From assembly GCA_002299895.1 (NCBI GenBank), contig DBOC01000008.1, positions 113,569 through 177,568 of the forward strand: a stretch of 64,000 bases of DNA, given 5' to 3'. Origin of the DNA: Sphingomonadales bacterium UBA656 (GTDB lineage: Bacteria; Pseudomonadota; Alphaproteobacteria; Sphingomonadales; Sphingomonadaceae). Every line of letters begins with the position of its first letter. Within the stretch, counting starts at the first letter, position 1. This document shows positions 17,862 through 25,683 of the stretch, piece by piece. The notes beneath the pieces were generated by a model that had not been told where the DNA came from, did not search any database, and was given only the letters and a program-made list of their open reading frames with translations. The position numbers were made by a program, and so were the translations under genes.

Positions 17862-19285
17862 GCTGCGCATTCCCGTGCAACTTCGACATCGTCAAAGGGC
17901 AGAACACGGCCCATGATGATTTGCCCTTGTTCATGCCCCTTGCCGGCGATCAGGACGATGTCGTCCGGCTCGGCATGTTCAATGGCAAAGGCAATTGCGT
18001 AACGCCGGTCACCAATTTCATGTGCACCTTTCGCACCGGCCATAACGTCGGCGCGGATAAGCGAAGGGTCTTCGCTCCTTGGGTTGTCGTCGGTGACGAT
18101 CACAATGTCAGAATCCGCCACCGCAACCGCGCCCATTTCGGGACGCTTACCAGTGTCGCGGTCACCGCCCGCGCCAAATACAGTGATAAGCTTGCCCTTG
18201 GTATGCGGGCGCAAGGCCGCAATCGCCGCGCGCAAGCCGTCCGGCGTGTGCGCGTAATCGACATAGACAGGGGCACCGCTTTTGGTGATCACAGCGCGTT
18301 CCAAACGTCCGCGCACAGGCTGTAACCGCGCCAGATGCCCCAGCAGCGTTTCAACCTCTCCACCGCTTGCCATAACCACGCCCGCTGCGACCAATGCGTT
18401 CGCGGCCTGATACGCGCCGATTAACGGGAGCTTTACTTTGTGCACATCGCCTTGAATGCGTAATTCGAGCGTCTGCCCAAGCTGGGTCGGCTCACGCGAC
18501 AATAATTGGATGCCCTTGCCCTTTTCGCCAACGGTAATCAGGCGAAGGTCCCGTTTGCGCGCGCGGGCAATCACTTGGTCGGACCAGACATCGTCCGCCC
18601 AGATAACGGCGCAGCCATTTTCGTCGACAACGTCGTCAAACAGCCGCATCTTGGCTTCAAAATAGGCTTCCATCGTTCCGTGATAATCGAGATGGTCGCG
18701 GCTCAAATTGGTAAAGGCCGCTACTGAAACCGGAACGCCTTCGCTGCGATATTGGGTCAGGCCATGGCTTGATGCCTCAAAAATTGCATGGCTAACGCCT
18801 TCGCGTGCCAGACCTGACATATTCGCAAGGAACGTAACGATGTCTGGCGTGGTCAGTCCAGTCTTGGCCTGGTCCGACGCCGTAATGATCCCAAGCGTGC
18901 CAATCGACGCCGCATTATGACCCGCCATCCGCCAAAGCTGCCGCGTGAGTTCTGCGGTCGATGTCTTACCATTGGTACCGGTAACAGCCGCAACATGATC
19001 TGGAAATGGCTGGAAAAACGTCGCGGCAAGATGTGCAAAGGCTTGGCGCGGATTGGCTTCGGCAATATGCATTGCGCCGCGCACCACCGCTTCGGGCCGC
19101 GCGACCACCGCCACAGCGCCTGCGGCAATCGCATCGTCGATAAAATCTTCACCGTTAAATGTCGCGCCTTCAAAAGCGCCAAAAACCGTGCCGGGCGCAA
19201 TCTTCCGATGGTCGATCGCAAAGCCGGTCACTGTAATGTCTGCAAATGCCATATCGGCACCGCTTACCAATCGCCCGAGCTTCAC
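17858..19285 (-). CDS. murE: UDP-MurNAc-dipeptide--meso-diaminopimelate ligase
   Basis: Adds the third stem residue. The ATP loop VTGTNGKTST lies near residues 101-110, and the VTDDNPRSEDP motif includes the DNPR sequence that marks meso-diaminopimelate specificity. I prefer the GTG at 19285, which overlaps the ftsI stop by one base (TAGTG), has AGGGAG about 8 bases upstream and gives the usual N-terminus KLGRLV. An in-frame ATG at 19309 would overlap ftsI by 25 bases. The product from the GTG is 475 residues. Confidence 0.95.
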   Translation of the reverse strand: MKLGRLVSGADMAFADITVTGFAIDHRKIAPGTVFGAFEGATFNGEDFIDDAIAAGAVAVVARPEAVVRGAMHIAEANPRQAFAHLAATFFQPFPDHVAAVTGTNGKTSTAELTRQLWRMAGHNAASIGTLGIITASDQAKTGLTTPDIVTFLANMSGLAREGVSHAIFEASSHGLTQYRSEGVPVSVAAFTNLSRDHLDYHGTMEAYFEAKMRLFDDVVDENGCAVIWADDVWSDQVIARARKRDLRLITVGEKGKGIQLLSREPTQLGQTLELRIQGDVHKVKLPLIGAYQAANALVAAGVVMASGGEVETLLGHLARLQPVRGRLERAVITKSGAPVYVDYAHTPDGLRAAIAALRPHTKGKLITVFGAGGDRDTGKRPEMGAVAVADSDIVIVTDDNPRSEDPSLIRADVMAGAKGAHEIGDRRYAIAFAIEHAEPDDIVLIAGKGHEQGQIIMGRVLPFDDVEVARECAA

Positions 19286-21021
19286 TATTGCTCTCCCTTC
19301 GCCTTCCACACTAAAGGCATCAATTCGGAAACATCAACATCGCGTGTCATATCCGGAAGAATCCCCACCAACGGACCAATGCGTGTTACTGTTTTCTGCA
19401 CGACCGGCGCGGCGGTAAAACCTGCGGTCCGTTGAAAGCTCGATGCCTCCGTGCCCTTAGGCTCGTCCAGCATGGCCAGTACGACATAACGCGGATTGTC
19501 CATCGGGAATGCAGCGGCAAAGGTCGCGACCACCAGATTGCGACTATATCCGCCAACGCCGGGCTTTTCTGCTGAGCCAGTTTTACCGCCAACGCGATAG
19601 CCCGAGGCGTCGGCTTTTTTGCCTGTGCCATCGACGACAATCATGCGCATCATTTGACGCATCCGTGCGCTGGTTGCGGCCTTAAACACACGTTTTCCGG
19701 GAATTTTCGCGCCTGGCTGGGTTTTGAACATTGTTGCCGGGCGATAGATACCGCCATTCACCATAGCAGCATAAGAGCTCGCCAAATGTAACGGCGTAAC
19801 GGCAATGCCATGCCCATAACCAACGGTCATGTTTTTCAGACGATCCCATTTTTTGGGATAAAGCGGCATCGCTTTTTCCGCGAGTTCAATGTCAGGACGC
19901 GCATTGAAATGCATCTTACGCAACATGGCGTCCATACGTGCAGCGCCCAGTTTATCGGCAATTTGCGCGGTCACAATGTTCGAACTGTGGATCAGCGATT
20001 CAGGGGCATTAATCCAGCGATCTAAAGGGTGCGAATCCCGAATTTTGAACTTACCGACCTGAAGCGGCTGGGTGGCATCATAGCGCACCGAAAGGTCACG
20101 CACGGTGCCGGCGTCCATCGCCGCAGCAACGGTTAAGGGCTTGAAGGTGGAACCAAGCTCATAAACGCGGTTGGTCACATTATTGGTTTGCCGCGTAATA
20201 GGGTAGCGACCATCAACTACAGGCTGCCCGTCATCAGGAATATTGGCGAAAGACGGCCGGTTCGGGTTAAACGATGGCAAGGTTGCCATGGCAATGACTT
20301 CGCCCGTTTGCACATCTAGGATAACGCCCGCCGCACCTTTGGCAGACGTTGCCTCCATTCCGGATGCAAGCTCGCTTTCAAGCGCCGCCTGCACACGGAC
20401 GTCCAACGCAAGGTTCAGTGGCGCCGAACGCTTAGATGGGTCGCGCAGATAGTCATTCATGACCCGCTCCATGCCCATCGCGCCTTTGCCGTCACGGTTT
20501 ACAAAGCCCAGAACATGCGCCGCCATGTCGTGCTGCGGATATAGACGCGTGGCTTCACGCGGGAACTCAATAGCGATTTCGCCAAGGCTGTGCACCTGCC
20601 GAACTTGCTCTGGCAACGCGCGCTTCCGCAGATAGCCTGGCTTGTTCGCGGTCAATTTGGCGTAAAATTCAGAAGCCGATGTATCGGGGAAGATTGCCGC
20701 CAATTGGTTGGCCAATTGTTTGCGATCACCCAAAATTTCTGCAGGCTTCACCCAAATCGCATAGCCATAAATGCTACGCGCCAACGGGACGCCGTTACGG
20801 TCGACAATGTCGCCGCGCTCGGGAACATATTCCGTGCTCGTCGCACCATATGCCCGCGTGCTTTCAAATAAGGCCAAGGTAGCAAGGCGACCAATCAACA
20901 GCATCACAAACATGCCGAACGCCACCAATATGATAAGCATGCGCCAAAACCCATGCGCCGCAAATGGCGGTGGATTAACGCCGCTTTTCCGAGTGGTAGT
21001 GCGGGCCAGCTGGGGATTCAT
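19285..21021 (-). CDS. ftsI: septal peptidoglycan transpeptidase FtsI (PBP3)
   Basis: Class B penicillin-binding protein. The 578-residue protein has a short basic N-terminus, one membrane helix at about residues 28-50, the dimer domain with RGDIVDRNGVPLA near 69-81, and the transpeptidase domain. Active-site motifs are STFK (Ser291-Lys294), SSN (345-347) and KTG in VGGKTGSAEKPG near residue 484. The length and order match FtsI of the division complex. It starts one base inside the ftsL-like stop. Confidence 0.97.
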   Translation of the reverse strand: MNPQLARTTTRKSGVNPPPFAAHGFWRMLIILVAFGMFVMLLIGRLATLALFESTRAYGATSTEYVPERGDIVDRNGVPLARSIYGYAIWVKPAEILGDRKQLANQLAAIFPDTSASEFYAKLTANKPGYLRKRALPEQVRQVHSLGEIAIEFPREATRLYPQHDMAAHVLGFVNRDGKGAMGMERVMNDYLRDPSKRSAPLNLALDVRVQAALESELASGMEATSAKGAAGVILDVQTGEVIAMATLPSFNPNRPSFANIPDDGQPVVDGRYPITRQTNNVTNRVYELGSTFKPLTVAAAMDAGTVRDLSVRYDATQPLQVGKFKIRDSHPLDRWINAPESLIHSSNIVTAQIADKLGAARMDAMLRKMHFNARPDIELAEKAMPLYPKKWDRLKNMTVGYGHGIAVTPLHLASSYAAMVNGGIYRPATMFKTQPGAKIPGKRVFKAATSARMRQMMRMIVVDGTGKKADASGYRVGGKTGSAEKPGVGGYSRNLVVATFAAAFPMDNPRYVVLAMLDEPKGTEASSFQRTAGFTAAPVVQKTVTRIGPLVGILPDMTRDVDVSELMPLVWKAKGEQ

Positions 21022-21614
21022 CAGCGGCGGCGTTCATTCGCGGACTTGGCCGAAATGTCCCGTAACAAGTCGTCGGACAAAAGCGTTTCGTCCATCCGCG
21101 CAAGTCGCTCGGTCCGGGTCTGTTCAACCTTTGGTGTCACAGGCTTGGGCGCTGCGCGCTTTACGGGTTCGGCGAAAATAGGGGTCGCAACGGCCGTTGC
21201 AATCGCGGTCGACTTTTTCACCACAGCCTCAATCGTTGGCGCGGGATTAGCTTGGTTCGCGCTCGGCGCAACGTCAATATCTGCAGATGCCATCATTACG
21301 GGCTTCGTTTGTTGCAGATCGCCGGTCAGTTCTGCAAGTGCTGCTTCACCATTGACGAATTGCTGCGCCACAGGTGGCTGATAACCGTATAAAAGCTCGT
21401 TCCATTCCTCCAGCTGCTGAAGGCTGGCACGTGTCCGGATTTCCGCTTGGAGAAAGCTGATTTCCCGCTTTGTCTCAAGAATTTCGCGATCGACCGAGAC
21501 CAAGTCGCTGTGCGTGGCCGCAACATTGAGCGACAATGGATACAACAGAATGGCAACCATGAAAACCAAAGCTAACCAGCCCAGATTCTGAAGTCTTTTC
21601 ATTGCGAGACTCAT
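21021..21614 (-). CDS. ftsL: FtsL-like division protein with long C-terminal tail
   Basis: Lies in the ftsL position between rsmH and ftsI. The 197-residue protein has a short cytoplasmic start (MSLAMKRLQN), one membrane segment at about residues 10-30, and a heptad-like coiled coil (VSVDREILETKREISFLQAE) characteristic of FtsL. After about residue 80 it continues for some 115 residues of Ala/Pro/Lys-rich sequence, ending in ERLARMDETLLSDDLLRD; most FtsL proteins end near residue 100-120. The ATG at 21614 gives the usual 4-base overlap with rsmH. The assignment rests on position and architecture, because FtsL sequence is poorly conserved. Confidence 0.75.
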   Translation of the reverse strand: MSLAMKRLQNLGWLALVFMVAILLYPLSLNVAATHSDLVSVDREILETKREISFLQAEIRTRASLQQLEEWNELLYGYQPPVAQQFVNGEAALAELTGDLQQTKPVMMASADIDVAPSANQANPAPTIEAVVKKSTAIATAVATPIFAEPVKRAAPKPVTPKVEQTRTERLARMDETLLSDDLLRDISAKSANERRR

Positions 21615-22567
21615 GCTGCAAGTCCTCCTGTTGCCCATGCGGGGGCGTGTGTTCGGGTTGCGGAACGCAAGGTTGCTGATCGTGACCGTGGGTTGCGGGC
21701 AAGTTCAGCGTCCGATGGCCGGACGGCCTTGTCTGCTTTATCGAAAGTGGGTGCTGGGCCGTCGCTGCCGACCATGGGCACGTGGCGCGATCCTGCGGCT
21801 TCTGCTCCACTGCGGCGACGCAGAAATTGCTTTACGATGCGATCTTCAAGACTGTGGAAGGTAACGACAGCTAAACGGCCACCGGGCTTCAACATGCGTT
21901 CGGCGGCCTCAAGACCATCAGTTAGCTCGTCCAGTTCGCGATTCACATGAATGCGAAGCGCTTGAAAGGCACGGGTAGCGGGATCTTTCGGCGCGCCGGG
22001 CTTGTGACCAACGGCCTTGCGGACAATCGTGGCCAATTGGGCAGTGGTTTCTATGGGCCGTGCAGCGACAATCGAACGCGCAATGCGGCGTGAGCGATGC
22101 TCTTCACCATAACGGTAGATAATGTCGGCAATGTCAGCCTCTTCGGCTTCGTTGACGAAGTCTGCTGCCGTCATGCCGTCCTGACCCATGCGCATATCAA
22201 GCGGCCCATCCTTTTGAAAAGAAAAGCCACGCTCGGCGCGATCAAGCTGCATCGACGAAACGCCGATATCCAATACGACGCCGTCGACCGACGAAACACC
22301 ATCAGCCGTCAAGACATCGTCCATGTTAGAAAAACAGGCCGCGTAAAGGCGCAAAGCACCCTCGCTGCGGCCTGCAAGGTCTGCACCTTCTTTAAGGGCA
22401 TCGGGATCGCGGTCGAACGCAAAAACGCGCGCACCGCCAGCCAGTATCGCTTGGCTGTATCCACCTGCACCAAAGGTACCATCCACGATCTCAGCACCAG
22501 GGGTGATGGCGAGAGAGTGAATTACTTCATCCAGTAAGACTGGAATATGGGGGGCTGGAGCGCTCAT
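21611..22567 (-). CDS. rsmH: 16S rRNA (cytosine1402-N4)-methyltransferase
   Basis: Methylates N4 of C1402 in the 30S P site. Motifs seen are the start HIPVLLDEVI, the SAM site VDGTFGAGGYSQAIL, DIGVSSMQLDRAERGFSF, DPATRAFQALRIHVNREL and GGRLAVVTFHSLEDRIVKQF. The ATG at 22567 is used because it overlaps the mraZ stop by 4 bases (ATGA); an in-frame start at 22594 would run into mraZ. The product is 318 residues, normal for the family. Confidence 0.97.
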   Translation of the reverse strand: MSAPAPHIPVLLDEVIHSLAITPGAEIVDGTFGAGGYSQAILAGGARVFAFDRDPDALKEGADLAGRSEGALRLYAACFSNMDDVLTADGVSSVDGVVLDIGVSSMQLDRAERGFSFQKDGPLDMRMGQDGMTAADFVNEAEEADIADIIYRYGEEHRSRRIARSIVAARPIETTAQLATIVRKAVGHKPGAPKDPATRAFQALRIHVNRELDELTDGLEAAERMLKPGGRLAVVTFHSLEDRIVKQFLRRRSGAEAAGSRHVPMVGSDGPAPTFDKADKAVRPSDAELARNPRSRSATLRSATRTHAPAWATGGLAA

Positions 22568-23052
22568 TTGTCGCGCTTTGCCTGGGACAGCCAATAATTC
22601 AGCTCGTCCTTAACGGGATTGAATGCTGCAGGCGCTTCATTGAGGAAGACGTCAGGGTTCCACAGCATGAAATGTGTTGTCGCACCAAAGAAGAAAGCGC
22701 GATCTTCGATGCGCCCAAAATGCTTGAGCATCGGTGACAGCACGAAACGGCCGCTTGCTTCAAACGCTGTTTCGAAAATCGAGGAGGCAGATACGCCAGC
22801 AATTTCACGATCAAATTCGGCACCGCGGTTAACGGCGCTTTGCCATTGGGCTTCGATGTCGGCGCGCAGCTTCAGGCGTTCGGAGCCGCCAAAACCAATG
22901 AGGCAAGGCAAGGTGGAATGGCGCGATATACACACGCTGTTGCTGCCGCTGGATTGCTGGACGCTGTCACGCAGTTCCGCAGGAATAGTCGTGCGGCCTT
23001 TGGCGTCGACATTCGACACCCCCGAACCTGCATAAACGACCAAAGCTGACAC
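22564..23052 (-). CDS. mraZ: transcriptional regulator MraZ
   Basis: DNA-binding protein with two AbrB-like half domains, the usual first gene and repressor of the division cluster. The first signature is VDAKGRTTIPAELRD, the second FEASGRFVLSPMLKHFG. Two GTG starts are possible. The one at 23052 (product begins MSALVVYAGSG, 162 residues) has GGGGTGG 8-11 bases upstream; the one at 23064 would add four residues but leaves no spacer for its ribosome site. No ATG start is available near here. It reads into rsmH with a 4-base overlap. Confidence 0.94.
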   Translation of the reverse strand: MSALVVYAGSGVSNVDAKGRTTIPAELRDSVQQSSGSNSVCISRHSTLPCLIGFGGSERLKLRADIEAQWQSAVNRGAEFDREIAGVSASSIFETAFEASGRFVLSPMLKHFGRIEDRAFFFGATTHFMLWNPDVFLNEAPAAFNPVKDELNYWLSQAKRDK

Positions 23053-23064
23053 TGTCTGAACCAC

Positions 23065-23363
23065 CCCTAGAAAAAGGGCGCAGATCTCTAATCATGGCGA
23101 AGCATATCGCCATGCGGACGCCGTAACGACCGATAGAATCAGGAATCCACCCCTTGTTGACTGTGCATAGCAAGGGATTTTATGGATGAAAAGAGGGATT
23201 TTATGGAAAAACTATATTATTTTTCACAAAAATGTCGAAATTCCTTCACTTCCTGTGCACCACCCCCAATGAAGCGGACAAAATAAGATCAATTTTGTCG
23301 CGTCAAAATGCCTGAAATCCGCGGTTTTGCGCATGATATCGGCACCAATTTCCCTCTCGCCCA
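23065..23363 (-). promoter_or_regulatory. upstream region of the division cluster
   Basis: This 299-bp non-coding stretch must hold the main promoter for the 15 overlapping genes that follow. Visible elements are two GANTC sites 7 bp apart (GAATC at 23136-23140 and 23143-23147), a 13-base direct repeat GGGATTTTATGGA at 23174-23186 and 23195-23207 (21 bp start to start), and an AT-rich run around 23205-23240. On the coding strand GGGGTGG occurs near 23061 and 23149 and GGGGGTGG near 23262, which recalls the GTGGG-type boxes bound by MraZ, though not in the regular close spacing known from E. coli. Promoter boxes are not assigned. Confidence 0.55.
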
Positions 23364-24185
23364 TCATTTTTCCACAAAATCCCCACGCAGTCCCTTATCG
23401 TCTTGCAGCGCCGTCAAAAGCGCTTGCAACAGGGCCATATTGGCAAATTCATCCTTGCCGGTGAGGATCCGCATGCCGCGCCCTTCCCAAAAGGCGGTAT
23501 CGACAAAATCGGCATCGGCCACAAGCACAGCGCGCCCTTTACCAATGCGGCAATCGGCCAAAAGGCCTTTGGCCAATATGGCGCAGCTGCCTTCGGCGCC
23601 GGGCGCTTTGGGCAACCACTCGCCCGCTGTTACCGTACGGATATTGAACACGCCTATCTTGCGCATAGAGACAGGCGCCTCATCCGCGAGCGGCAAGGCC
23701 AGCTCCACGCCCCAATAAGCGAATAAAGGCGACAGCATGGACGTAAACAGCGGACGCCGTTTATCGCCCAGCGGGTAAAGGCTGCCCCATTGTAAGGCAG
23801 GATCCGCAAGTATCAAAACATGCCCGCCTTGCCGGACCCAATTGTCGATCCAGACCAGTTCATTCGGCGCAAAAGCCCGCGGTTGCGCGAGCAGGAGTAA
23901 CTGCTTTGGCTTTGGCGCCCACGCGTTTAGATCATCGACGGGCGTGATGTTATAATGGTCGCTCAGACGCGTAAATGCGGGATGCGGGGCAGCGTCCTTG
24001 CGGAGATCGGCCTCAATACCCCCCTCGCTCCATAGCAGCGGCAGCGTTGTCATCAGCCCCAATGGAGGCTTTGGCCGACTGTCCACTGGACGTGGGGCAA
24101 AAACAGCCACAAGCAAAAGCAAAAGGCCCAGCAGCAAAAGGACAAGTAGCCACTTTTTACCGCCGAACCGGGTCAATCGATCCAT
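23364..24185 (-). CDS. membrane-anchored DUF4350-like protein
   Basis: A 273-residue protein with a short basic N-terminus, one strongly hydrophobic Leu-rich membrane helix at about residues 11-30, and a soluble domain outside. That domain contains LLLLAQPRAFAPNELVWI and GGHVLILADPAL, the pattern of the glutamine-amidotransferase-like fold seen in DUF4350 and GldG-type proteins. It ends in a helical FANMALLQALLTAL segment. The ATG at 24185 is chosen because it lies 13 bases after the stop of the preceding gene; upstream in-frame codons overlap that gene. It forms a two-gene unit with the 95-residue protein upstream. Function unknown. Confidence 0.6.
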   Translation of the reverse strand: MDRLTRFGGKKWLLVLLLLGLLLLLVAVFAPRPVDSRPKPPLGLMTTLPLLWSEGGIEADLRKDAAPHPAFTRLSDHYNITPVDDLNAWAPKPKQLLLLAQPRAFAPNELVWIDNWVRQGGHVLILADPALQWGSLYPLGDKRRPLFTSMLSPLFAYWGVELALPLADEAPVSMRKIGVFNIRTVTAGEWLPKAPGAEGSCAILAKGLLADCRIGKGRAVLVADADFVDTAFWEGRGMRILTGKDEFANMALLQALLTALQDDKGLRGDFVEK

Positions 24186-24198
24186 CACCAAATAGAAA

Positions 24199-24486
24199 TC
24201 ACCGCGCCGGCGCGGGTGAAAGCGGCGTTTGCGCCGCGTCATTGGCGGCTCTTTCGGCATCTGTCTCTTTCGCCACCGGGGTAACCCCCAGCTCCGCCAG
24301 CGGTTCATCCGGTGTCGCGTCCTTGTCAGCTATCAAAGGTGCAGCGTCGGGCACGCCCCCTGTTTGTGGCCCATCGCTTACCCGATCAAGAACCATATTG
24401 GCCAATATTACGAACAACAGCACCACGACGAGACCGACAAGTCCCACCTGAATGCGCTGAATTGCGGATTGCTTTTGTTCGGCCAT
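24199..24486 (-). CDS. small single-pass membrane protein, unknown
   Basis: A 95-residue protein: short polar N-terminus (MAEQKQSAIQRIQ), one membrane helix at about residues 14-32, then a hydrophilic Ala/Pro/Asp-rich tail ending TPLSPAPAR. No domain is recognised. It lies 30 bases after cysK and 13 bases before the DUF4350-like gene on the same strand, so the three are probably co-transcribed. Coding character is supported by the clear hydrophobic helix and the tight spacing. Confidence 0.65.
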   Translation of the reverse strand: MAEQKQSAIQRIQVGLVGLVVVLLFVILANMVLDRVSDGPQTGGVPDAAPLIADKDATPDEPLAELGVTPVAKETDAERAANDAAQTPLSPAPAR

Positions 24487-24516
24487 ATGCGTTTTCCTTA
24501 GATCCCAATATTGCCT

Positions 24517-25509
24517 TTAGACGCCCTGCTGCCAAGGCATCACGGGAAGGTTTTTGCTGCGCATCCATGCGGGGTTATAGATGGTCGACAAATAGCGAAA
24601 GCCTGTGTCGCATAATATCGTCACGATACGTTTACCCGGCCCCAGATGCTTTGCCAGCGCGATGGCGCCAGCCACATTGATACCCGACGATAGCCCAAGG
24701 CAAAGCCCCTCCTCCGCCAAAAGCCGCTTTACCCAGACAAGGCCTTCTTCATCGGAAATGCGGAATTGCGTATCAATGGGCGCACCTTCGAGATTGGCGG
24801 TGATCCTGCCCTGCCCGATGCCTTCAGCGACCGAACTGCCCTCGGCGCTTAATTCGCCGCAGGCATAATAATTATAAAGCGCCGCACCATGCGGATCGGC
24901 AAGAGCGATAGTGACGCCTTCATCCTTTGCCTTTAGACCAAGCCCTACGCCTGCAATCGTGCCGCCTGTGCCAGCGGCGCAAATGAAGCCATCAATCTTG
25001 CCATCCATCTGCGTCCAGATTTCCTCGGCAGTCGTTTCGATATGCGCACGGCGATTGGCGATATTATCAAACTGGTTTGCCCAGACGGCATTTTCGGTTT
25101 CTTCGGCCAGTCGGCGCGAGGTATGCACAAAATGTCCTGGGTTTGCATAAGGTGCGGCAGGCACCAGCACGAGCTCTGCTCCCAAAGCGCGCAGCGTGTC
25201 CTTTTTCTCCTGGCTCTGCGTTTCGGGCATGACAATAATCGTCTTATACCCAAGCGCATTACACACCAATGCAAGGCCAATGCCGGTGTTTCCCGCCGTG
25301 CCTTCGACAATTGTCCCGCCTGGTTTCAAAAGCCCCTGCCGTTCGGCATCGCGAACAATGTAAAGCGCGGCACGGTCCTTTACCGACGCACCGGGATTTA
25401 CATATTCACATTTACCAAAAATATCGCATCCGGCTTCCTCGCTTGGTCCATTCAAGCGAACAAGCGGCGTGTTGCCAATCAAATCAAGTGTTGAGCCAAT
25501 GGTGTTCAT
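24517..25509 (-). CDS. cysK: cysteine synthase A
   Basis: PLP-dependent O-acetylserine sulfhydrylase, the last step of cysteine synthesis. The PLP lysine lies in NPGASVKDRAA near residue 44, with the substrate loop VEGTAGNTGIGLA and the phosphate-binding glycine loop AAGTGGTIAGVG. The 330-residue length and the C-terminal YLSTIYNPAW fit the longer CysK subgroup. It is transcribed away from the TonB receptor gene, with 174 bp between the two starts that contain a Zur-like palindrome. Confidence 0.93.
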   Translation of the reverse strand: MNTIGSTLDLIGNTPLVRLNGPSEEAGCDIFGKCEYVNPGASVKDRAALYIVRDAERQGLLKPGGTIVEGTAGNTGIGLALVCNALGYKTIIVMPETQSQEKKDTLRALGAELVLVPAAPYANPGHFVHTSRRLAEETENAVWANQFDNIANRRAHIETTAEEIWTQMDGKIDGFICAAGTGGTIAGVGLGLKAKDEGVTIALADPHGAALYNYYACGELSAEGSSVAEGIGQGRITANLEGAPIDTQFRISDEEGLVWVKRLLAEEGLCLGLSSGINVAGAIALAKHLGPGKRIVTILCDTGFRYLSTIYNPAWMRSKNLPVMPWQQGV

Positions 25510-25617
25510 ATCGCCGATAGCTAGGCGCGTTCATGGCCAATCGCAAGACGGTCTGGCTTTGAACGCGACAATATGCGCGCCAAAAGCCGGAATATTAACA
25601 AAATGCATTTCAGGTAT

Positions 25618-25632
25618 TGTTATATTATATCA
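25618..25632 (+). promoter_or_regulatory. Zur-like operator
   Basis: TGTTATA-T-TATATCA is a 7-1-7 palindrome with one mismatch, close to the TGTTATAnTATAACA type of zinc-uptake-regulator box known from proteobacteria. It ends 51 bases before the start of a ZnuD-like receptor, a usual Zur target. Binding is inferred from the match and the context. Confidence 0.6.
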
Positions 25633-25683
25633 TTAAACATATTATGGCGATCAATCTTTCGCTCTTATGGACGACGCTCTCTT

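Noticed and set aside
25573..25683. N-terminal extension of the TonB receptor
   Set aside because: It lacks signal-peptide character and runs through the Zur-like operator and AT-rich promoter zone.
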